Shown piece by piece: positions 5,688 to 10,306 of a stretch of 10,306 nucleotides of DNA (position 1 is its first letter; each line of letters begins with the position of its first letter). The notes beneath the pieces are model-generated. The model was not told the DNA's origin and ran no database searches. It saw only the letters and a program-made list of their open reading frames with translations. Made by a program: the position numbers and the translations under genes. The DNA comes from Flavobacteriales bacterium UBA7690. Lineage in GTDB: Bacteria; Bacteroidota; Bacteroidia; Flavobacteriales_F; PHOS-HE28. Location of the stretch: positions 45,733 to 56,038 of the forward strand of contig DLGQ01000007.1 in NCBI GenBank assembly GCA_002482775.1, read 5' to 3'.

Positions 5688-7310
5688 ATGAACACCTTTT
5701 CGATCCAGGGGAACTTCGTGGACATCCCCGCACGAACCATACGACCCGTGGAGATCGCGGTGGTCAACGGCCACATCCAGCGTATCACGGACCTCGACGT
5801 ACCTGTGGATGGTTACTTGATGCCGGGCTTCATCGATGCCCATGTACACGTGGAAAGCTCCATGCTGATCCCCAGTGAATTCGCCCGCCTCGCGGTAACA
5901 CATGGCACAGTGGCCACCATCAGCGATCCGCACGAGATCGCGAACGTCCTGGGCGTGGAAGGTGTGGAATACATGATCGCCAACGGCAAGCAGGTACCCT
6001 TCCACTTCTTCTTTGGCGCCCCCAGCTGTGTGCCGGCCACCACGTTCGAAACGGCAGGTGCCACCATCGATGCCCACCAGGTAGGACAGCTGTTGGAACG
6101 CCCCGAAGTGCTCTATCTGAGCGAGATGATGAACTTCCCCGGCGTGTTGAACGGGGACCCGGAGGTGCTGCAGAAGATCGCCCACGCCCAGCGGCTCGGC
6201 AAACCCGTGGATGGGCACGCCCCTGGGCTTCGCGGCGAAATGGCCGAACGCTACATCAAAGCCGGCATGAGCACCGATCACGAGTGTTTCACCGCCGAAG
6301 AGGCCTTGGACAAACTGGACCACGGCATGTGGGTGCAGATCCGCGAGGGAAGCGCCGCCAAGAACTTCGAAGCGCTACATGGCCTGCTGAACGACCATTG
6401 GGGGCGGATGATGTTCTGCAGCGACGATAAACATCCGGACAGCTTGGTGCTCGGCCACTTGAACACCGTTTGCGCGCGGGCTGTCGCGGCCGGGATCGAT
6501 CTGTTCAAAGTCCTGCAAGCGGCCTGCCTCAACCCGATCCTACATTACAACCTTCCTTTGGGGCAGTTGGCACTCGGCGATCCGGCCGACTTCATCTTTG
6601 TGGAAGACCTCGTCCACTTCAAGGCGCTAAAGACGTTCATCCGTGGGCAATTGGTAGCCGAGGACGGAAAAAGCCACATCGCCCGGGTACAAGCATCCGC
6701 TCCGAACAACTTCAATTGTTCCCCAAAAAGCCAGGCTGATTTCCATGTTCCCGCCACCCACGGCGATCTGCTCGTGATAGAACCGTACGACGGCCAATTG
6801 ATCACGGGTAAGGTCCATGTGCCACCAACGGTTGCTGGGGACGCTTGTGTGGCCGACCCAGCGCGCGACCTGCTGAAGATCGCCGTGGTGAACCGCTACG
6901 CCGATGCGCCCGTTGCCCTTGGATGGATCACGAACATGGGGCTGCAGCGCGGTGCTTTGGCCAGTTGCGTGGCCCACGACAGCCACAACATCGTGGCCGT
7001 AGGCACCAACGATGCCGACCTCTGTGCGGCTGTGAACGCGGTGATAGCTGCAAAAGGCGGGGTAAGCCTTGCTGATGGGCCGTTGGGGATGACCCTTGCC
7101 CTACCTGTGGCGGGGATCATGAGCGACGCCGATGCATACGACGTGGCCCGCGATTACAGCGCCATCGACCGTGCCGCGAAGGAACTCGGCTGCACCATGG
7201 CCGCACCGTACATGACCCTTTCCTTCATGGCCCTCCTGGTGATCCCACACCTGAAAATGAGCGACCTAGGGCTCTTCGACGGCGATTCGTTCAGGCTGCT
7301 ACCCCCCTGA
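5688..7310 (+). CDS. ade: Adenine deaminase
   Basis: Amidohydrolase-superfamily metalloenzyme converting adenine to hypoxanthine and ammonia in purine salvage; cytoplasmic, 540 residues. The N-terminal beta part (VEIAVVNGHIQRI) leads to LMPGFIDAHVHVESSM, with metal ligands H52 and H54. Further active-site blocks are FFFGAPSCVPAT, D175-GHAPG with H177, S195-TDHE with H198, and C244-SDDKHPD. The C-terminal half contains the adenine-deaminase-specific region (VVNRYADAPVALGWI, GALASCVAHDSHNIVAVG, GGVSLADG, MTLSFMALLVIPHLKMSDLGLFD), which rules out dihydroorotase or cytosine deaminase. The start at 5688 (MNTFSIQGNFVD) fits the family; an in-frame ATG at 5628 would add 20 unlike residues and overlap the palindrome. 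GACCTTCG at 5671-5678 is a weak -7-like box. The next gene starts 35 bases downstream with no terminator seen. Confidence 0.95.
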   Translation: MNTFSIQGNFVDIPARTIRPVEIAVVNGHIQRITDLDVPVDGYLMPGFIDAHVHVESSMLIPSEFARLAVTHGTVATISDPHEIANVLGVEGVEYMIANGKQVPFHFFFGAPSCVPATTFETAGATIDAHQVGQLLERPEVLYLSEMMNFPGVLNGDPEVLQKIAHAQRLGKPVDGHAPGLRGEMAERYIKAGMSTDHECFTAEEALDKLDHGMWVQIREGSAAKNFEALHGLLNDHWGRMMFCSDDKHPDSLVLGHLNTVCARAVAAGIDLFKVLQAACLNPILHYNLPLGQLALGDPADFIFVEDLVHFKALKTFIRGQLVAEDGKSHIARVQASAPNNFNCSPKSQADFHVPATHGDLLVIEPYDGQLITGKVHVPPTVAGDACVADPARDLLKIAVVNRYADAPVALGWITNMGLQRGALASCVAHDSHNIVAVGTNDADLCAAVNAVIAAKGGVSLADGPLGMTLALPVAGIMSDADAYDVARDYSAIDRAAKELGCTMAAPYMTLSFMALLVIPHLKMSDLGLFDGDSFRLLPP

Positions 7311-7332
7311 CCGCGGTTGAACGGGAGCGCCC

Positions 7333-7340
7333 TACCTTCA
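7333..7340 (+). promoter_or_regulatory. Putative -7 box (TACCTTCA) before the lipoprotein gene
   Basis: TACCTTCA is nearly identical to the box before the thioredoxin gene and lies 5 bases before the GTG start at 7346. No -33 element is recognised. Confidence 0.22.
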
Positions 7341-7345
7341 TCGGC

Positions 7346-7969
7346 GTGAAGGCCTCTTGGACGATCCCCATTCTGGTAGCCACTACACTTGCCGGGTGTG
7401 CTACCACGAGGAGCACGATCGGTGATGGCACCTTCCAGAAACGCCGCCTGAACACGGGTTGGCACGTGGACCTCGGCCTACGCCACCAGAGCCGATCAAC
7501 CGAGCGCGTAGCCCGGATGGAACCTCTGGCCCCGGCTTCCTTGGTCGCTCGATCCGCCCCCACCTTGGACCTTCTGGCTTCCTCCCGGCCCATCACCTTG
7601 CCTTTGCATGAACGTGCACCTCATAAGCCCTTTGTCCAACGCTCGGAAAAGGGACACGTGGCGGTCAGTCTAGATACCCATCAGGCGACCCCTGAACATG
7701 CCGTGCATGCGCCCGAAGAGAGCCTTGGTAAATGGAATCCGTGGGCCGTTCCAGCGTTCGCACTTGCCCTTGGAACGGTAGCCTACGCTATTCTCGGCAC
7801 CAGTGAGATCATCGTTGTCCTGGCCGTGATCGCCACCATCCTCTTGGCTTCTGTCGCGGTTCGAAAAGGGCGCACCAACGAGTGGAAAGGCAAGGGCTTC
7901 GCCATCGCCGCCCTAATGATCGGGGTCCTCGCAGGGTTGATCACGATGATCGCCTTGATCGCCGGATGA
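7346..7969 (+). CDS. Lipoprotein with hydrophobic C-terminal helices (Bacteroidota family, function unknown)
   Basis: 207 residues from a GTG start, chosen because it places a clean signal peptide at the N-terminus with lipobox LAGC (Cys18). A motif F-QKRRLNTGWHVDL (about 30-43) resembles the conserved stretch after the lipobox in many small Bacteroidota lipoproteins. Residues 45-128 are a variable, Pro/His-rich linker of low predicted order. The C-terminal part from KWNPWAVPAF carries three hydrophobic segments (about 133-151, 154-172 and 185-206), separated by a basic loop RKGRTNEWKGKGFAIA. The second half of this is reminiscent of DUF4190-type two-helix domains. The function is unknown; a lipid anchor plus inner-membrane helices suggests an inner-membrane location. 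It follows ade by 35 bases. Confidence 0.72.
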   Translation: MKASWTIPILVATTLAGCATTRSTIGDGTFQKRRLNTGWHVDLGLRHQSRSTERVARMEPLAPASLVARSAPTLDLLASSRPITLPLHERAPHKPFVQRSEKGHVAVSLDTHQATPEHAVHAPEESLGKWNPWAVPAFALALGTVAYAILGTSEIIVVLAVIATILLASVAVRKGRTNEWKGKGFAIAALMIGVLAGLITMIALIAG

Positions 7970-8104
7970 TCTCGGACATCCCATTACCATTCAACCTTCT
8001 CATAGGCCGGAACACCGGAGCGGTCATTCCTATGGACACTGCTATGGACAAAATCATGTTCATGAAACTGTAATCATCTAAGGATCAGGATTCCAAAAGG
8101 GACG

Positions 8105-8112
8105 CACCTTTG
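8105..8112 (+). promoter_or_regulatory. Putative -7 box (CACCTTTG) before the Fic-like gene
   Basis: CACCTTTG matches TAnnTTTG except for the first base and lies 7 bases before the ATG at 8120. The preceding 7970-8104 holds no gene I can support, only a 13-codon ORF (8032-8073), and no terminator for the lipoprotein gene. Confidence 0.3.
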
Positions 8113-8119
8113 GACATCC

Positions 8120-9241
8120 ATGCGGGCATATCAAGAGACAATTACGTGGCTTCGATTCAGGACGGAACTGCGCCAAGCCCCCCCCTCCTTCTGGCTACAA
8201 CTCGGGGAGTGCGTTGCCGGTTTGCGCCACCTGACAAGCATTCCCTTGCCTGTTGGCGAAGCTCGTTCCGTGGAGCGGGAACTCCTAGCGGCAGCGCTGC
8301 ATGCGCGCCTCGCCCTTGATGGTAACGTGGTCCCCATGGACCACATCCGCAGGCATCTGGAAAGCAAGACCAAGTCGCCGTTGCGTGGCCGCTCATTGGC
8401 GGAGGTGGAGGCGATGGCCAGGGTGGTGAGCGATCGGGGGGCCTTCTCTTTGGATCCTGAAGGTATGAAGCAGTTACACCGAGCAGTGGTTCTCGGATGC
8501 GAGGAGGATGAACGCCCTGGGCAATGGCGCCTGCACCCCACCGGTGGAAGACCCTTCGAAGGGGTGCCCCCAGAGGTGGTGGGTCTATTCACAGAAGAAT
8601 TGTGCGACTGGCTTGGCAGTTCCGAATTGCAGCCGCCCGCTGCCGACGAAGAACAAGCCTATGCGCTGGTCCGGATGCTCCTGGCCGAACTGTACCTCTC
8701 CTGGATCCGGCCGTTCAGCAGTGCACATTCCCGGTTCGCCTCTGTGGTGGGTATGGCCCTGCTTCGCGAAGCGGCACTATCGGCCACCGCGGCACACGCG
8801 GCCTCTATCGCCTTCCACCGGAACGCCCGGGAATTCCAACGCCAGGCGCAACAAGCATCCGAAGGCACCTCAGACCCGATCCCCTTCCTAGCCTTCGCGC
8901 TGCGCGGGATGAACGAGGTGCTGCGCGAGTTCCACAGCCGGATCAGGGACATGCAGACCCGTGGACAATGGCGGGCCCAGCTCCTGGAACTCTTCCAAGA
9001 AGGGAACGACGAGCCCACCCGTCGGCAACGGCAGGTGCTGCTTGACCTCGCCAGTGCGGATGCCCCGGTCCCGCTCGGGTTGTTGGACAGCCTATCTCCG
9101 GCCTTGGCGAAACTTTATGCGGGCGTTTCTGAAAAGACCCTTCGCCGCGATGTGGATGCCCTGCTCGGAGCTGGGGTGGTACACAAAGACGCCGATGGGT
9201 TGAGCGTGGACCTCAGCAATGTGCTGGCATTCAAGGCTTGA
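8120..9241 (+). CDS. Fic-fold protein with degenerate active-site motif and C-terminal winged helix
   Basis: 373 residues, the size of SoFic-type Fic proteins, which AMPylate target proteins. Three parts are visible. An N-terminal helical region contains LAAALHARLALDGN (about 56-69), at the place of the inhibitory helix (S/T)xxxE(G/N). The Fic core has LHRAVVLG, then GQWRLHPTGGRPFEGVPPEVVGLFTEEL (the GxYR and target-clamp region) and LAELYLSWIRPFSSAHSRF. A C-terminal part (about 300-373, VSEKTLRRDVDALLGAGVV) looks like a winged helix, as in many Fic proteins. The catalytic motif HPFxDGNGRxGR is reduced to R197-P-F-S-S-A-H-S-R205-F-A-S208. The catalytic His is Arg, and the acidic metal ligand and Gly anion hole are gone. 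The inhibitory Ser and Glu are also lost (Asp67 remains). The frame is intact and coding-like, so a pseudoenzyme or altered activity is more likely than a decaying gene. No antitoxin ORF precedes it. Its end overlaps gluQ by 11 bp, tail to tail. Confidence 0.8.
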   Translation: MRAYQETITWLRFRTELRQAPPSFWLQLGECVAGLRHLTSIPLPVGEARSVERELLAAALHARLALDGNVVPMDHIRRHLESKTKSPLRGRSLAEVEAMARVVSDRGAFSLDPEGMKQLHRAVVLGCEEDERPGQWRLHPTGGRPFEGVPPEVVGLFTEELCDWLGSSELQPPAADEEQAYALVRMLLAELYLSWIRPFSSAHSRFASVVGMALLREAALSATAAHAASIAFHRNAREFQRQAQQASEGTSDPIPFLAFALRGMNEVLREFHSRIRDMQTRGQWRAQLLELFQEGNDEPTRRQRQVLLDLASADAPVPLGLLDSLSPALAKLYAGVSEKTLRRDVDALLGAGVVHKDADGLSVDLSNVLAFKA

Positions 9242-10073
9242 ACTCCTTCACGAGTGCATCGGCGTAGGCCACTGCGGCCGCCACCAAGGACCTAGGAGAA
9301 CCACCATTCTCCCGCAAGGCCATCAGCGAAGTGGCGCCAGCCGATTTCGAGAGCTTCAGCCCATCGGCCCCCAAGGCCAAAGGGTGATGGTGGAATAAGA
9401 CCCGCGCAAAGGCAACTTCACCCAACAGCCGGGCGAGGAGGAGCTGGCAGGCTGTAGAAGGCAGCAGATCCTCGCCACGGACGATGAAGGTGATACCCCT
9501 GTCGACGTCATCACACAATGAAGCGACTTGATACGACGGCCTACCACTCTCCCGCTGTAGGATCACGGGATCCTGCATCATCGGTGCGAGATCCACGGTC
9601 GTGCTACCACCATCGAACCCAGGTACTTCCACCGGACAATGTTCCGGGATGCGTAGGCGCCAAGGCGTGCCGGGCTCGAGCGCTTCTGGGTCCCGCACAC
9701 GGCAATGGTGGACCGCACCCGTCCGGGTCATCTCTTCCAATTCCGTGCGCGAACACGAACAGGCGTAAAGCGCGCCTTGCTTACGCAGACCTTCAGCGAA
9801 CTCCTTGTTCCGTTCGATCCGGTGCTGCTGCGACCAGTTCCGCGCGAAGTCCTCCGGCCCGGAAGGCCCTTCATCCGGCTTGATACCGAGCCAGTCCAAG
9901 GAATGGAAGATGTCCTCCACATACTCCGGTCGCACGCGTTCGGCGTCCAGATCATCGATCCTGAGCAGCACCTTCGCTCCTAAGGCCTTCGCCAACCGGT
10001 CTGTCACTAGGAAATTGAAGGCGTTCCCCGCGTGAAGGAACCCACTGGGCGTGGGTGCGATGCGCGTCCTCAT
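9231..10073 (-). CDS. gluQ: Glutamyl-Q tRNA(Asp) synthetase (GluQRS)
   Basis: 280-residue class I synthetase core related to GluRS but lacking its anticodon-binding half. This size and build mark GluQRS, which attaches glutamate to queuosine at position 34 of tRNA(Asp). Motifs seen: R4-I-A-P-T-P-S-G-F-L-H14-A-G-N17 (HIGH class), LLRIDDLD at about 36-43 (RIEDTD variant), a Cys cluster C105-S-C107 and C124 (zinc-site positions in E. coli GluQRS), PSYQVASLCDDVDRGIT, VRGEDLLPSTA, and K240-L-S-K-S244 (KMSKS). The start at 10073 (MRTRIAPTPSG) is preferred over ATG 10100, which adds nine unlike residues. The gene lies 37 bases downstream of tRNA-Leu on the same strand, so cotranscription is plausible. 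Its tail overlaps the Fic-like gene by 11 bp. Confidence 0.9.
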   Translation of the reverse strand: MRTRIAPTPSGFLHAGNAFNFLVTDRLAKALGAKVLLRIDDLDAERVRPEYVEDIFHSLDWLGIKPDEGPSGPEDFARNWSQQHRIERNKEFAEGLRKQGALYACSCSRTELEEMTRTGAVHHCRVRDPEALEPGTPWRLRIPEHCPVEVPGFDGGSTTVDLAPMMQDPVILQRESGRPSYQVASLCDDVDRGITFIVRGEDLLPSTACQLLLARLLGEVAFARVLFHHHPLALGADGLKLSKSAGATSLMALRENGGSPRSLVAAAVAYADALVKEFKP

Positions 10074-10110
10074 CCGTGAACAATACCGCCAACGTAGCAC
10101 GGTCCTTCCA

Positions 10111-10198
10111 TGGTACCCGGGGTGGGACTCGAACCCACACAGCCCTTACGGACCAAGGGATTTTAAGTCCCTCGTGTCTACCATTTCACCACCCGGGC
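10111..10198 (-). tRNA. tRNA-Leu (UAA)
   Basis: 88 bases including encoded CCA. Acceptor GCCCGGG pairs with CCCGGGT (G1-U72 wobble), discriminator A73. The anticodon arm AGGGA-CTTAAAA-TCCCT gives anticodon UAA. A long variable arm (stem about GGTCC/GGGCT, loop GTAA) marks class II. The T arm is GTGGG-TTCGAGT-CCCAC. It reads UUA, a codon that should be rare in this GC-rich genome. Confidence 0.97.
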
Positions 10199-10209
10199 AG
10201 GGGTACAAA

Positions 10210-10229
10210 GGTGGTGAAGCAACACCACC
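10210..10229. repeat. Small hairpin upstream of tRNA-Leu
   Basis: Perfect 7-bp inverted repeat GGTGGTG-AAGCAA-CACCACC. On the minus strand it is followed by TTTGTACCCC and then the tRNA-Leu 5' end 11 bases later. It could be a processing hairpin in a tRNA-Gly to tRNA-Leu transcript or a weak terminator. Confidence 0.35.
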
Positions 10230-10236
10230 AAATGAA

Positions 10237-10261
10237 GAAAGCAGCCGTGCAGGCTGCTTTC
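10237..10261 (-). terminator. Hairpin after tRNA-Gly, possible terminator
   Basis: Perfect 10-bp inverted repeat GAAAGCAGCC-GTGCA-GGCTGCTTTC. Read on the minus strand, the 3' arm runs into TTCATTTGG, a weak U-rich tail, 6 bases after the tRNA-Gly discriminator. It would separate tRNA-Gly from tRNA-Leu, or be an RNase processing signal if they are cotranscribed. Confidence 0.55.
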
Positions 10262-10267
10262 CGAACG

Positions 10268-10306
10268 AGCGAGAAACGGGACTCGAACCCGCGACCCCGA
10301 CCTTGG
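10268..10306 (-). tRNA. tRNA-Gly (GCC), 5' part outside the window
   Basis: The 3' half of a tRNA: anticodon bases CC (first base cut off), AA, stem GGTCG, variable loop GGGTC, T arm GCGGG-TTCGAGT-CCCGT, acceptor strand TTCTCGC and discriminator U. CCA is not encoded. The sequence matches bacterial tRNA-Gly(GCC); the anticodon's first base is inferred from the family. Confidence 0.85.

Noticed and set aside
5580..6323. 247-codon minus-strand frame opposite ade
   Set aside because: It is rich in His, Gly and Val, as expected from the complement of a GC-rich coding sequence, and ade motifs are clear on the other strand.
1800..8018. CCGGAACACCGG in two intergenic regions (1800-1811 and 8007-8018)
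   Set aside because: A shared 12-mer is expected by chance a few times in 10 kb, and the flanks do not match.
8032..8073. 13-residue ORF before the Fic-like gene as a possible antitoxin
   Set aside because: It is far shorter than known Fic antitoxins such as VbhA and lacks the inhibitory motif; probably chance.

Overview
The window looks like chromosomal DNA from a GC-rich member of the Bacteroidota, probably order Flavobacteriales. The evidence is the gene families: a two-motif DnaJ of flavobacterial type, a MurA with Asp at the catalytic Cys position, a small secreted protein ending in a type IX secretion (Por) sorting-like domain, lipoproteins with Bacteroidota-style signal peptides, GluQRS with the RIDDLD variant, and TAnnTTTG-like boxes in place of Shine-Dalgarno sequences just before start codons. 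The taxonomy is inferred from these traits, not from a search.

Left part (1-3649, + strand): the 3' part of murA (peptidoglycan precursor synthesis) is cut by the window start. It is followed by a TlpA-like thioredoxin with its own strong intrinsic terminator, then the chaperone pair grpE-dnaJ. A GTAG-headed perfect hairpin that looks like a REP element sits between grpE and dnaJ. The pair supplies the nucleotide-exchange factor and J-protein for DnaK, which is not in the window.

Middle (3689-7310): an intact class D (OXA-type) beta-lactamase predicted to be a lipoprotein runs head-on into a minus-strand gene for a small exported protein, with abutting stop codons. Next comes a minus-strand META/HslJ-like protein. 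A divergent promoter region with an 18-bp near-palindrome separates it from adenine deaminase (+ strand, purine salvage).

Right part (7346-10306): a Bacteroidota lipoprotein with hydrophobic C-terminal helices is followed by a Fic-fold protein. The Fic protein's HPFxDGNGRxGR active-site motif and inhibitory helix motif are both degenerate although the reading frame is intact. It overlaps, tail to tail by 11 bp, a minus-strand glutamyl-Q tRNA(Asp) synthetase gene. That gene lies directly downstream of tRNA-Leu(UAA) and a tRNA-Gly(GCC) cut by the window end.

The genes are mostly housekeeping with accessory single genes between them. I see no CRISPR array, insertion sequence, phage or multi-gene defence island. 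The best candidates for something new are the Fic-like pseudoenzyme, the lipoprotein OXA enzyme and the GTAG hairpin.
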